NCBI RefSeq assembly: GCF_003863365.1
Contig: NZ_RQXT01000053.1
Span: 1-49,283 of the forward strand
Direction: 5' to 3'
Source: Mesorhizobium tamadayense
Lineage (GTDB): Bacteria; Pseudomonadota; Alphaproteobacteria; Rhizobiales; Rhizobiaceae
DNA length: 49,283 nt
In this document: positions 32,168 to 40,849 of the stretch, one piece after another
Layout of the letters: the number at the start of each line of letters is the position of its first letter
Position numbering within the stretch: position 1 is the first letter of the stretch
Position numbers and translations under genes: made by a program
Notes under the pieces: generated by a model
Seen by the model: the letters and a program-made list of their open reading frames with translations, nothing else
Told to the model about the DNA's origin: nothing
Databases searched by the model: none

Positions 32168-33613
32168 ATGGACCATTTTATTGGGAGGGAAAGGGAGCTA
32201 CGGCTGCTCGAACGCGAACTCGACAAGCGTTCCGCGTCGCTCGTTATCGCCTATGGCCGCCGCCGGATCGGCAAGTCAAGGCTCCTGCGCCAGGCAGCCG
32301 CCAACCGGAACGAAATCTATTTCCAGGCAACGCGTGTTTCCTCCGTCCTGAACATGGAACAGTTCAAGCTCGAGGTAGCCCGGGTTCTCGGTCCATCACC
32401 CGTCCTGGCGTCGCTCGACAGCTGGGAAGGAATTTTCCACTTCGTGGCCGACGTAGCCAAGGCCAAACCCGGGACTGTGGTCACGATCGACGAGTTCCCG
32501 TACCTTGTCGACCAGGACAGTGCGTTGCCGTCGGTCATCCAGCGGTTCTGGGACTCCGAGGTAGCACGCGCGGGAAACCTCAAGGTCATCCTGTGCGGTT
32601 CTGCCGTCGCTCAGATGGAGGATCTGCTGGCGGAAAAGAATCCACTGTACGGCCGCATGACCTTGCGGCTCGAGGTGCGGCAGCTGCCGCTGCGGGACCT
32701 CGCTGGATTCTTTCCGGAGTACGGCGCGGAGCAACTCATCGAGACCTACGCCATCTTCGGCGGCGTGCCGCATTACCTGACGCTCTGCGACCCGCATGCA
32801 AGCCTGCGTGACAACGTCATCAACCTGCTTCTTACAGAGACCGGGACCCTGATCGACGAGCCTAACACCCTCCTACAGAGCGAGCTTCGGGAACCGGGAA
32901 TCTATGCAAGCATCGTGGCCGCGATCTCGGAAGGACTTCATTCCGCCGGAGACATCGCGACGCGGTTGCAGATGCCAACCACCGCTGTCGGCCAGTATCT
33001 CGACAGGCTCGAGCGGCTCCACCTCGTGAGTGGCGTCCGGTCGCTCGACGCGGCGGAGAAGACGCGGAACAAACGCGTCGTCTTGACTGATCGGCTTATG
33101 GGCTTCTGGCACAGGTTCGTGAGGCCAAACCTGACGGCGATCAACGGCGGTTACGGCGCGGAAACCTACGACCAGTACATCCAGAGACGTTTCCCCGAAT
33201 ATATGGGAGGCGCTTTCGAGGGCATCTGCCTCGACTACGCCCGCCTTCATCTCGCCGAGGTCTTGGGCAGTCCGGCCCGCGAAGTCGGCAGCATCTGGGG
33301 CCATGCCGACTTCGACATAGATGTCGCAGGCCGCCTCCTCGACGAGACGTTCTTCTATGGCGAATGCAAGTGGCGCTCGGTGAAGATCGATATAGGAATG
33401 CTGGATCTGTTGAGAAAGAGATCGGAGACGACTTCCTACGGAAGGGACAAGCCAGGAAAGCAGTACCTGCTATTCAGCCGCAACGGCTGCAAGCCTAAAG
33501 TCGCCGAACTTGCCAGGACCGACGCTTCCGTCCACATCATCGGACCCGAGGATCTGACATCTGCGCCAACGCCAGATCTGGCGGATCGTCCTGCGAGGTC
33601 GATTAAGCCTTGA
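32168..33613 (+). CDS. AAA-type ATPase with C-terminal DUF234 nuclease-like domain
   Basis: 481 residues from the ATG at 32168, with GGAG about eight bases upstream; the open frame before it overlaps the palindromic promoter. MDHFIGRERELRLLERELDK opens the archaeal-type ATPase domain. Walker A is AYGRRRIGKSRLL (residues about 29-41) and Walker B is VVTIDEFPYLV (about 104). A helix-turn-helix-like stretch follows (GDIATRLQMPTTAVGQYLDRLERLHLV). The end is the DUF234 part with HADFDIDVAG and FFYGECKW, which has the D...ExK pattern of PD-(D/E)XK nucleases. Such proteins are found widely in archaea and bacteria, with unproven roles in DNA handling or defence. It lies between two IS elements and follows two small unknown genes. 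Confidence 0.8.
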   Translation: MDHFIGRERELRLLERELDKRSASLVIAYGRRRIGKSRLLRQAAANRNEIYFQATRVSSVLNMEQFKLEVARVLGPSPVLASLDSWEGIFHFVADVAKAKPGTVVTIDEFPYLVDQDSALPSVIQRFWDSEVARAGNLKVILCGSAVAQMEDLLAEKNPLYGRMTLRLEVRQLPLRDLAGFFPEYGAEQLIETYAIFGGVPHYLTLCDPHASLRDNVINLLLTETGTLIDEPNTLLQSELREPGIYASIVAAISEGLHSAGDIATRLQMPTTAVGQYLDRLERLHLVSGVRSLDAAEKTRNKRVVLTDRLMGFWHRFVRPNLTAINGGYGAETYDQYIQRRFPEYMGGAFEGICLDYARLHLAEVLGSPAREVGSIWGHADFDIDVAGRLLDETFFYGECKWRSVKIDIGMLDLLRKRSETTSYGRDKPGKQYLLFSRNGCKPKVAELARTDASVHIIGPEDLTSAPTPDLADRPARSIKP

Positions 33614-33628
33614 GCTGACGCAATCGAG

Positions 33629-34654
33629 TTACGCTTCCCAAATTATATCTGGAGGCTTGTTACCCTGCCAGTAGCCACAGAGGAAGCGCGAGGTCGGCCG
33701 CGACAGCGCGGTGCGCAGGACGCTGAACGTCTGGCTTCGGTTGCCATGGTACCGCGTGTCCTCGCGCCAGGCGAGCTCGGCGACGTACCAGTCGAAGTAC
33801 TTGAGCGAGAAGCGGTGGTGGATGCCGACATAGGCTCGCTGCACGCGCGAGAAGAAGCTTTCGATCTGGTTGGTGTTGGTCCCATCCTCGGTCTGGTAGG
33901 CCTTGGAGTGGTTGACCCGCTGCATCCTGTTGAGGCCGACGATGTCGTTGTAGCTGGCATGCTCGTCGGCGATCACCGTAGCCGAGCGCGAGACGTGGTC
34001 GCGCACGGCCGCCCACGCCGCGTCGCCGTCCTCGTCGCGGATCACGCGCGTGAAAGTCCGGCCGCCGAGGCCGCGCTCCCTGATCGCCAGCGCACACAGC
34101 CGCTTCATGTTCTGGAATTTCTTCAGGCGGCGGTCGACCCGGTCTTCCGCCTTGTTCTCGGGACGGATGTGGCCGCCGGCGTACTTGCCGTCGATCTCGA
34201 CCTCGCCCTCGAGCACCATGTCATCCCGGCGCCAGGCGATGGCCTCGCGCAGCTTCATGAGGAGCACCCAGGCGGTCTTGTAGTGCACGCCGATCTCGCG
34301 GGAGAGGTGAAGCGCCGCCTTGCCCTTGACCGAGTTCACCGAGAACCAGATGGCCATCAGCATCTTTCTGAAGCTCAGCTTCCGTGATGCGAAGACCGTT
34401 CCGGAGGTGACGGTGAAGACCGCCTTGCAGACTCTGTCATAGCACTTGAAGCGGCCGCGGCTCATCGCGTGGCAGCGCAGCGTGCCACACTTCGGACAGT
34501 ACGGTTCTCCGTCGGTCTCGGGCCAGCGCATCTTCCTGAACCAGCCATGGGCGGTCTCCTCGCGGACCTTGGCGAGGTCTATGACGGTCAGCGTCCGGCA
34601 TTCTGGCGACAGCAGGAAATGCTGCCCTTTCGGTTGTTGTCTGGACTTCGCCAC
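33629..34654 (-). CDS. IS1595 family transposase (ISXO2-like)
   Basis: 341 residues. An N-terminal zinc ribbon is present: YCPKCGTLRCH...FKCYDRVC. The helix segment HLSREIGVHYKTAWVLLMKLREA follows. The ISXO2-like catalytic domain has EVEIDGKYAGG and VIADEHASYND (two catalytic aspartates) and TNTNQIESFFSRVQRAYVGIHHRF with the Asn/Glu of the DDNK/E group. The C-terminus YVAELAWREDTRYHG is normal. The frame is intact. The terminal inverted repeats could not be fixed by eye. The stop lies 16 bases from the end of the convergent ATPase gene, so the element abuts it closely. Confidence 0.9.
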   Translation of the reverse strand: MAKSRQQPKGQHFLLSPECRTLTVIDLAKVREETAHGWFRKMRWPETDGEPYCPKCGTLRCHAMSRGRFKCYDRVCKAVFTVTSGTVFASRKLSFRKMLMAIWFSVNSVKGKAALHLSREIGVHYKTAWVLLMKLREAIAWRRDDMVLEGEVEIDGKYAGGHIRPENKAEDRVDRRLKKFQNMKRLCALAIRERGLGGRTFTRVIRDEDGDAAWAAVRDHVSRSATVIADEHASYNDIVGLNRMQRVNHSKAYQTEDGTNTNQIESFFSRVQRAYVGIHHRFSLKYFDWYVAELAWREDTRYHGNRSQTFSVLRTALSRPTSRFLCGYWQGNKPPDIIWEA

Positions 34655-35403
34655 GGCTCAGTCCCTCCTCGGCTTGGAAGGCGGCTGGGCCGCGTATTTC
34701 CAAGCCTCCGGACGGAGTCGGGACGTGCAGCACCGCGGCAGCAGGCTGCGCGGCGGTCATGGCGATGGCGAAGAGATTGGTCATGTCAGGCTCCGGGTTG
34801 CAGGCATACAGGCTCCGCGGCGGCTACTGGGCCACCGAGAGATCAATTCTGTATGTGCGCGGTCCCGAACATCATGGGCGGGCTCATACCTGGAAGGTGC
34901 CAGGGAGTCGATCGAGTATTCGTTCGATGGTTAATACCGCCGCTGTCGGAAGAAAGTCACTCGGCTCTGCCGGATGGATCGCGCGTTTACACCGCGGTTA
35001 GGATAGCCACGAAGACATTCGTGCCCGTCGGATTGCCATCATGGCTCACGAGCCGAGTTGCCATCAAGTGTTCAGGATCATCTTGGCAGCGTCAAGTGCT
35101 GTCCTGAGCGAATATTAGGCTGAAGAATCAGTCGGATAAGTCCCTTTTAGTGGTCTTTGCTACATAATGCCGGGAAAATGTATCAAACCTTTCGTTCGCA
35201 ATGGCCGGAACGTTGTAGATGCATCACCCGGTGAGCCTGTTCTTGCAGCAGTATTTTAGGGTTCGGCCTGTGGCTGCCGGGGATGACGCGGCTACATTTC
35301 TCTTGAAAGCGTCATCGCCCTGACAACACATTTTGCAACGGTCGGCGGGTGTCGTTGAGGCACTAGTCTATAGTCTAGCTGTTCAGCAGGTCGGGAGAAT
35401 AGA
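34655..35403. other. Interval between IS1595 and DUF982 gene
   Basis: About 750 bases. A minus-strand frame (34784 to 34437) overlaps the transposase start and is not convincing. From 35100 on it is AT-rich and would hold the promoter of the DUF982 gene, with the direct repeat AGTCTA twice in CTAGTCTATAGTCTAG near 35364-35379. No other gene is seen. Confidence 0.35.
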
Positions 35404-35706
35404 ATGAACTCTGAGGTTTTCAGCAGCCCGCTTTTCGTGAGACGTGCAGCGTACATCGTGCAAGAGATTGCCAGTCTTGCGGACGCTATCGATTTCCTCA
35501 ATCAATGGCCACAAGATCGCCGAGACCTGATCCACGAAGCCGCCCTCAAGGCGTGTTACGATGTATACGATGGGCGAAAACCTGTAAGTGCAGCGCATAA
35601 CGCTTTTTCCGGCTTTGCAAAACGGGCCGCCATTTTGGAGGATGCAACCTCCGCGATGCAGTGGCTTGCTGCCTGCAAGTCCGGCACCGGAAAAGTACAA
35701 ATCTAA
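35404..35706 (+). CDS. DUF982 domain protein
   Basis: 100 residues, MNSEVFSSPLFVRRAAYIVQ and on. The pattern V-x-x-I-A-S-L-A-D-A-I-D-F-L-N-Q-W-P, then H-x-A-A-L-K-A-C-Y-D-V and A-x-x-A-F-S-G-F-A-K-R-A-x-I-L-E-D, is that of DUF982, a small-protein family found in many copies in rhizobia and especially on symbiotic plasmids. Function is unknown. GGGAGAAT lies a few bases before the ATG. It stands alone between IS1595 and the T3SS operon, which runs convergently. Confidence 0.8.
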   Translation: MNSEVFSSPLFVRRAAYIVQEIASLADAIDFLNQWPQDRRDLIHEAALKACYDVYDGRKPVSAAHNAFSGFAKRAAILEDATSAMQWLAACKSGTGKVQI

Positions 35707-36108
35707 GCGTCGGCGACGCTGGCTGGCGTTGGCTGCGCCGAGGCGGGCAATGTGTCGAGATTTCACGCCGAGCGACGCGTTCCAACTTCCCGCACGCTGA
35801 TGGTCCCCGTCATGCCTCTCGGGGCTCGATGGCCAATTCGGGGGCCGGCCGAGCCGCGAACTTGACGATGTCGACGTCGCCACATCCACCATCCATGAAT
35901 TCGATCTCTAGCATGGAGCCGGCTTACTCAGCCGTCCTTGCTCTCCGGGATCCTGTTGCAAGCGGGGGCAAGGGAGACTGTGCGTCTGCTGGGCTTCACC
36001 GCGCTGCCAATTCATCAGTTGCTAACCGCGCTCTTGCCACCTTGGCTCTTCGCGGCTGCCGGAGATTTGCGATTCCGTTCTGGCATGCGCATGCCAGTCT
36101 GTGCACAG
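35707..36108. other. Interval between DUF982 gene and T3SS operon end
   Basis: About 400 bases between convergent genes. No gene or clear terminator seen; the open frames are shadows. Confidence 0.35.
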
Positions 36109-36657
36109 CTATCGCGATCGTGCCAACGCACTCCGTTCGGACGTCGCGTCAAACGCAAGCGACAGGTTTAGATTGTGGCGCAACATCTGATTTCCTGGCT
36201 CTGTTTCGAGAGCTTGCCGATATAGCACTCGTGCCGCGTCATGCCGCCCCTCAATGTCCAGGATAACCGCCTTCGCATTCAATGCACGCAAATCGCCCGG
36301 GACAGCAACTAAGACGCTGTCGAGTACCTGAAGCGCTTCATGCGGGCGTTTCCTTGATACCAAGGTCTTCGTAAGACGGATCGCCGCATCGACATTGTCC
36401 GGATGCTGCTTCAGATCATCCCGCAAGGCCCGCTCTTGAGCATCCTGACCGACAGCGTGCAAAATGCGTTCGCGCATAGCCGGATCGATTTGATTGGCGC
36501 CCAACAATTCTGGGGGCGACGTCTCCTTCACTGAAAGAACTGGCTTATTCCAGCTAGCGCAACCGCCGAGAGGCAAAATGGCGAGTACTGTGAAGAGAAG
36601 TGAGTTCAGGCCAAATGAGAATAACGGCGGAGCGACTGTATATTCATGTGAATTCAT
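36109..36657 (-). CDS. T3SS-associated TPR lipoprotein (y4yS-like)
   Basis: 182 residues. A lipoprotein signal peptide ends in LPLGGC (cysteine at about residue 33), so the mature protein is probably anchored in the outer or inner membrane. The rest contains tetratricopeptide-like helices: DPAMRERILHAVGQDAQERAL, DNVDAAIRLTKTLVSRKRPHEALQVLDSVL and HDAARVLYRQALETEPGNQ. Its position as last gene after sctV matches y4yS of the NGR234 T3SS operon (from memory). A pilotin- or assembly-type role is likely but unproven. It starts 35 bases after the sctV stop. Confidence 0.8.
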   Translation of the reverse strand: MNSHEYTVAPPLFSFGLNSLLFTVLAILPLGGCASWNKPVLSVKETSPPELLGANQIDPAMRERILHAVGQDAQERALRDDLKQHPDNVDAAIRLTKTLVSRKRPHEALQVLDSVLVAVPGDLRALNAKAVILDIEGRHDAARVLYRQALETEPGNQMLRHNLNLSLAFDATSERSALARSR

Positions 36658-36692
36658 GCTTCGTTCTCGGCTATCATGGAGTGGCGTGCCTT

Positions 36693-38789
36693 TCAGTTGG
36701 GGGCAAAGTGGATATTGCTAGGTTCCCCTGGCCTTCCACTGTTCGTTCCGGGCGGGAGCTTGACGGATCCGGCGGGCTGAATCGTGAAGTCGGAGGCGAG
36801 GTCCTGATAAGACAGCACAGCCAGGTCGATATCGTTGCGGGTGAGAAAACCGCGGACGAAGCGTCGGACATCCAATGAAGTTAATACGATAGGGTGGGGC
36901 TGATCCGGAGCTGTGCTCGAAACGATCTGACGCATCTGTGACAGCAGCGCTTCGCTTTGCCGATCCTCTAAAACGAGGTAAGGGCCTGCAGCCGAATCTC
37001 GAACCGCACTGCGCACCACCTCCTCGGTCTCACGTTCGATGATCAAGGCGCGCACGATACCGTCTCGATCGGCATAGCGGTGACAGATCTGCCGTTTCAT
37101 ACCGGAACGAACGTATTCCGTAAGCAGGGCTACGTTTTGCTCACGTTCGCTCCATTCGGCCAAGGCCTCCAGGACGAGGCGGGTATTGCGGATCGGGATG
37201 CCCTCACCCAGCAGACGACGCAGCACATCGGCAATCCGAGGGATCGGGGTCGTGCGCAGCACCTCCTTCACCAGATCAGCATACTCTTGTTCCATTCGGC
37301 CCAGCAATTGACGGGTCTCTTGGATTCCGACCAAGCGCGGTGCATAGCGGGCCAACGTTGCATGGACACGCAACGCGAGTAGTTCGCTGGGGCGGCGATG
37401 TCCGATGCCGGCGGCGGCTAGTGCCGGTGCATGGCTTTGTTCGACCCAGATTCTGCCCGTTTCTGGATCATGCCGAAAGGGGATGCCGCTCGATTCGATG
37501 GTTGCCGTATCGTCTGTAAGCGTTAGTTGTGTCGGATCAATCAAATCCTGTTCGACTGGCACGCCCTCGACATCTATCCTGAATTGCGACCCGGGTAGAT
37601 GCTGGTCGACCGCAACTGGAATGCCGGGAACGATAATGCCGAGATCGGCTGAAACTAGTTGCGATACGCGTGCAATATGCTGTTGCAATTCGACTTGGTC
37701 GATCACATGCGTAAGGCTCGGCGCAAGGAAGAAGGCGATCGGACGTGCTTCTGCAGGCACGGTTTGCTTTTGAGGCTCTGCTGGAGCTGCGGTTGTAGCG
37801 TTGACATTGGCGTCGTCTAGCACATCGCCCTTGACAAAGCTTGCAGCTGCGAAGGCTGCGGCCAGTATAAGGAAGACGGGCATTGGGAAACCAGGAACGA
37901 ACCCCATAGCAACCAAGACGCAGGCCGCCAGCCGCAATGCTCGGGTACTGGCCGTGAGTTGATTGACTATGTCGGTACCAAGGTTGAGCCTCGCCGAACC
38001 AGTTACACGAGTGACCATGGTCGCCGCTGTTATCGAGAGCAGCAGTGCCGGTATCTGCGAGATTAACGCATCACCTATGGTCAGCAGAGTATAATGATGC
38101 AGCACCTCCCCAAAGGACATGCCCTTCGAGAGCAGGCCGATCGAAATTCCGCCCAGCATGTTGATGCAGATAACCACCAGCCCGGCGATGGAATCGCCCT
38201 TAACAAACTTCATGGCGCCATCCATCGCGCCATAAAGTTGGCTCTCCTTCTCCAATGCGGCCCGGCGCCTGCGAGATTCGTTGGCATCGATGTGGCCGTT
38301 CCGTAACTCTGCGTCGATCGCCATTTGCTTGCCCGGCAGAGCGTCGAGTGTGAATCGCGCCGCCACTTCCGCTACGCGTTCGGCGCCCTTGGCGAGAACC
38401 ATGAATTGCACCATGGTCACCACCAGAAATATGACAAAACCTACAACGATGTTGCCTGAGATTACGAAATCGCCGAACGTGTGGATGATGCTGCCTGCCT
38501 CGCCCTCGGCCAGGATCAATCGCGTCGTTGCCACGGTAAGCGCCAGACGGAATACCGTGGAAATCAAAATGATGCCGGGCAAAGAGGAAAAATCAACCGG
38601 CGTGCTGACATATAGGGCAACCATCAGCAGCAGTATGGCCAGCCCTATATTGAATCCTATCAGCGCGTCGACCGCCACGACCGGGATCGGCATGACCATC
38701 ATACTGATCGCCAGAAGCAGCAGCAAGGCCACCATCAAGTCCGGGTTGGCCGGCGCACGCTCGATGAAGTTACGCAGGAGGTTGGCCAT
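36693..38789 (-). CDS. rhcV: Type III secretion export-gate protein SctV (RhcV)
   Basis: 698-residue inner-membrane protein of the FlhA/SctV (FHIPEP) family. It forms the nonameric export gate that feeds substrates into the type III secretion channel. About eight membrane segments lie in the first 330 residues, beginning MVALLLLLAISMMVMPIPVVAVDALIGFNIGLAILLLMVALYV when joined. The family signature around GIILISTVFRLALTVATTRL, GDFVISGNIVVGFVIF and KGAERVAEVAARFTLDALPGKQM is intact. The cytoplasmic ring domain (residues about 360-690) includes VGIQETRQLLGRMEQEYADLVKE. Length and domains are normal. It lies in the order nopC-nopA-sctD-small gene-sctV-y4yS. No other export-apparatus genes are in the window, so they must be encoded elsewhere. 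Confidence 0.95.
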   Translation of the reverse strand: MANLLRNFIERAPANPDLMVALLLLLAISMMVMPIPVVAVDALIGFNIGLAILLLMVALYVSTPVDFSSLPGIILISTVFRLALTVATTRLILAEGEAGSIIHTFGDFVISGNIVVGFVIFLVVTMVQFMVLAKGAERVAEVAARFTLDALPGKQMAIDAELRNGHIDANESRRRRAALEKESQLYGAMDGAMKFVKGDSIAGLVVICINMLGGISIGLLSKGMSFGEVLHHYTLLTIGDALISQIPALLLSITAATMVTRVTGSARLNLGTDIVNQLTASTRALRLAACVLVAMGFVPGFPMPVFLILAAAFAAASFVKGDVLDDANVNATTAAPAEPQKQTVPAEARPIAFFLAPSLTHVIDQVELQQHIARVSQLVSADLGIIVPGIPVAVDQHLPGSQFRIDVEGVPVEQDLIDPTQLTLTDDTATIESSGIPFRHDPETGRIWVEQSHAPALAAAGIGHRRPSELLALRVHATLARYAPRLVGIQETRQLLGRMEQEYADLVKEVLRTTPIPRIADVLRRLLGEGIPIRNTRLVLEALAEWSEREQNVALLTEYVRSGMKRQICHRYADRDGIVRALIIERETEEVVRSAVRDSAAGPYLVLEDRQSEALLSQMRQIVSSTAPDQPHPIVLTSLDVRRFVRGFLTRNDIDLAVLSYQDLASDFTIQPAGSVKLPPGTNSGRPGEPSNIHFAPN

Positions 38790-38815
38790 CGAGGCCCCTT
38801 TTTGATCGTTGAGAA

Positions 38816-39019
38816 TTATTCTGCTGCTACGGGCGCGAATCGTAGCCCGCGGGCGGCTTCGTCCAAGCTGTCTCTCGAGGCGCGCTGGCCACGCATAAGA
38901 GCCAGAGCCAGACGCGAAGATGGCCGGTCATCCAGTCTGTTCGGGATCGTCAGTACCGCGCATGGTAGATAGCTGACCGAGGAGTTCTCCTTGATACGGC
39001 CTGCGTCCCTGGAAACCAT
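38816..39019 (-). CDS. Small protein between sctD and sctV, unknown function
   Basis: 67 residues, MVSRDAGRIKENSSVSYLPC, with a Cys and an Arg/Leu-rich second half. Its ATG overlaps the stop of the sctD gene as TAATG, so it is translated by termination-reinitiation. It ends 26 bases before sctV. I know no homologue. The position inside an operon whose other members are all T3SS parts suggests a related role, but codon-level support is limited, and it could be a remnant or an untranslated spacer. Confidence 0.45.
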   Translation of the reverse strand: MVSRDAGRIKENSSVSYLPCAVLTIPNRLDDRPSSRLALALMRGQRASRDSLDEAARGLRFAPVAAE

Positions 39020-39963
39020 TAATACGGCAGAGCAGCAAGTCGGCCATTTCGGCTCAGCAGCACACGACCGTCTTCGATCCGATCGACCATCCATCCATCA
39101 TCCAAAAGGGCGCCGACAAAATACTTTTCGCCATCGATTACGAGATACGGAGGGGACCCACGCCAAACGGCTTCAACGGCGATTGCGGATGGCGCCTTCT
39201 CCTCTTTGATAACCACTCCATTCACCAATGTTAGAGCCCCATTCGTGCGATGATCGAACCACTGCTGAGCCTTCTGCCAACCGATGACTGATGCAGACGT
39301 GACGGTGCCCTCAGCGGTCACGACACCCTTTGCGGAGCCGATCTTGATATCAAGCAGGCCCGCTTTATCGACTTCTTCTTGCAAATCTTTGGCCGCTGCC
39401 ACGGCAGTTTGATCATCAGCGCGTTTATTGGTCGGCTTGGACTCAAGTTCGGCACTAGGTGAATTGGCGCTCAATGCACCAGCGTTGCCGTAGTAGGAGA
39501 AAATGGCCGAAAGCGCGCCGATCCCGAGAGAGCCGAGTAGCACTAAGGCGAGCACAGAGATCGAGAGACGCGGTATGCCGATCGAACCAGCTGGCGCTGC
39601 ATACTGCGCTGACCAGCGAATGGACATCGCGCCCGCGTGAATGACAACAGGAAGGGGCACCACAACGCACTCGCCTGCGGCAATATTCCGGCTGCCCTCC
39701 ATGCTGACTCCTATTGCAAGGGCCTCGATCTCGATCGAGTTGCCAAGAAGAGTGATACGAAGATGATGCGGCGCCAGTCCTTGCTCGACGAAGATAATAT
39801 CGGCATCGAGGCCGCCGCCGATTAGGCTCGTTTCTAGAGCCGCCTTACCGGTCAATCCGGAATAGAGTCCCGACAGCACTTCGAAATGGAGGGAAACGGA
39901 GTTATCCACGGAGGATCTCCCGAATAAGGAAAGAAGCCGCACGGCAATTGCCATGCGGCTCAT
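39019..39963 (-). CDS. T3SS inner-membrane ring protein, SctD family (y4yQ-like)
   Basis: 314 residues. The cytoplasmic N-terminus (about 20-120) has an FHA-like fold pattern (VLSGLYSGLTGKAAL then IEAL...NIAAGECVVVPL). One membrane segment follows at about residues 132-155 (SISVLALVLLGSLGIGALSA). The periplasmic part contains BON-like ring-building repeats (GLLDIKIGSAKGVVTAEGTV and IAVEAVWRGSPPYLVIDGEKYFVGALL). This is the layout of SctD/YscD, which builds the inner-membrane ring. It occupies the position of y4yQ in NGR234 (from memory). ATG at 39963 is preferred; another Met lies three codons later. Confidence 0.8.
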   Translation of the reverse strand: MSRMAIAVRLLSLFGRSSVDNSVSLHFEVLSGLYSGLTGKAALETSLIGGGLDADIIFVEQGLAPHHLRITLLGNSIEIEALAIGVSMEGSRNIAAGECVVVPLPVVIHAGAMSIRWSAQYAAPAGSIGIPRLSISVLALVLLGSLGIGALSAIFSYYGNAGALSANSPSAELESKPTNKRADDQTAVAAAKDLQEEVDKAGLLDIKIGSAKGVVTAEGTVTSASVIGWQKAQQWFDHRTNGALTLVNGVVIKEEKAPSAIAVEAVWRGSPPYLVIDGEKYFVGALLDDGWMVDRIEDGRVLLSRNGRLAALPY

Positions 39964-40028
39964 TTTGCTTCCACATCGCGCTCCCCGGGCGACGCGGTCG
40001 GGGCAGTTCTAGAGCCCCGCTTCCGACA

Positions 40029-40247
40029 TTACTGAACGCGTTCGTCGGCCGCCTTCTTGATTGTCTGTAGATTGGTCGTAACCGTGCGCAGCTCTATATC
40101 CCTTGCCGTTGCCTCCATGCTAACCGCCGTCAGCTCCGCGATTTGCGCCTGGAAAGCGGCAGCGCCCGTGGCTTTGGTAGCCACGTCTGCAGCACCCGCA
40201 ACGCCGGCGCCAGCCGCACTAGTAGCAGTACCTACTTTACCACCCAT
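40029..40247 (-). CDS. nopA: T3SS needle/pilus subunit NopA
   Basis: 72 residues, beginning MGGKVGTATSAAGAGVAGAA and ending TVTTNLQTIKKAADERVQ. NopA is the small protein that polymerises into the rhizobial T3SS surface pilus. Size, an Ala/Gly/Thr-rich N-terminal half and an alpha-helical C-terminal half with the IKKAAD ending agree. AAAGGA lies seven bases before the ATG. It is second gene of the operon, after nopC and before sctD, as in NGR234. Secretion without a cleaved signal is expected. Confidence 0.88.
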   Translation of the reverse strand: MGGKVGTATSAAGAGVAGAADVATKATGAAAFQAQIAELTAVSMEATARDIELRTVTTNLQTIKKAADERVQ

Positions 40248-40315
40248 ATCGTTTTCCTTTCTTAAGAGTGTGCCGTCACCGACGGCACGGGCCTCCTGAC
40301 GCGGACCATCCGGCG

Positions 40316-40600
40316 TCAGGCATCTTCTTCAGTTTCTGCCAGAGCGTCCTGAGAGCTTGCCATGGCAGAGTTCAGAATAGTTAGCGCAACGGAACGGAGA
40401 GCCGTGTCGAAGGCTTCGCGTTCAGCTGCAGCTTGCGAATCATCCCCAGAACTGGTCGGACCTTCCGCTCGATCGCTATCGCCAACTGGCCTGTTATGAC
40501 CAGAATGACCCGATGCGTGCTGCTGGTGTCCATTCGAAGTTCCATGCCCCTCACGGGCCAAGGAAACGTTGCCAATTCCACTGCCAATTGCTGCGACCAT
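40316..40600 (-). CDS. nopC: T3SS-secreted protein NopC
   Basis: 94 residues. The first half is polar (HGTSNGHQQHASGHSGHNRP) and the second half helical (EREAFDTALRSVALTILNSAMASSQDALAE). NopC is a small rhizobia-specific type III secreted effector encoded directly upstream of nopA. GGGAG lies seven bases before the ATG. First gene of the operon; the tts box is about 65 bases upstream. Identification rests on the conserved gene order together with a recognisable C-terminal half. Confidence 0.82.
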   Translation of the reverse strand: MVAAIGSGIGNVSLAREGHGTSNGHQQHASGHSGHNRPVGDSDRAEGPTSSGDDSQAAAEREAFDTALRSVALTILNSAMASSQDALAETEEDA

Positions 40601-40660
40601 CAGTTACTCCCGCATCTGTTTTCCATTGGCGGCGACCTTGTAGAAGATCGATATCATCAA

Positions 40661-40693
40661 GCTATGAGCGCGAGCTTTCGAGAAGCTGACGAG
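40661..40693 (-). promoter_or_regulatory. tts box of the nopC-nopA-sctD-sctV operon
   Basis: On the minus strand: CGTCAGCTTCTCGAAAGCTC followed by GCGCTCATAGC. It matches the rhizobial tts-box pattern GTCAG-NTTNTCG-NAAGCT very well, is the best of the four in the window, and lies at the right distance before nopC. TtsI activates such promoters after flavonoid/NodD induction. Confidence 0.88.
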
Positions 40694-40849
40694 TCCCAAA
40701 AAACAACGGCGCTATCGCAAAATAGACCGCTTGTCCCGTTCGCTCAGGTTGCCACAATACTGGTGCTGCGCGTCGACAATCGGCGTAGACCGCGGCCAAG
40801 CTGGCATGATTTGGGTGTTGCCAGCACGCGCCAATTGGGAGATCGCTTA

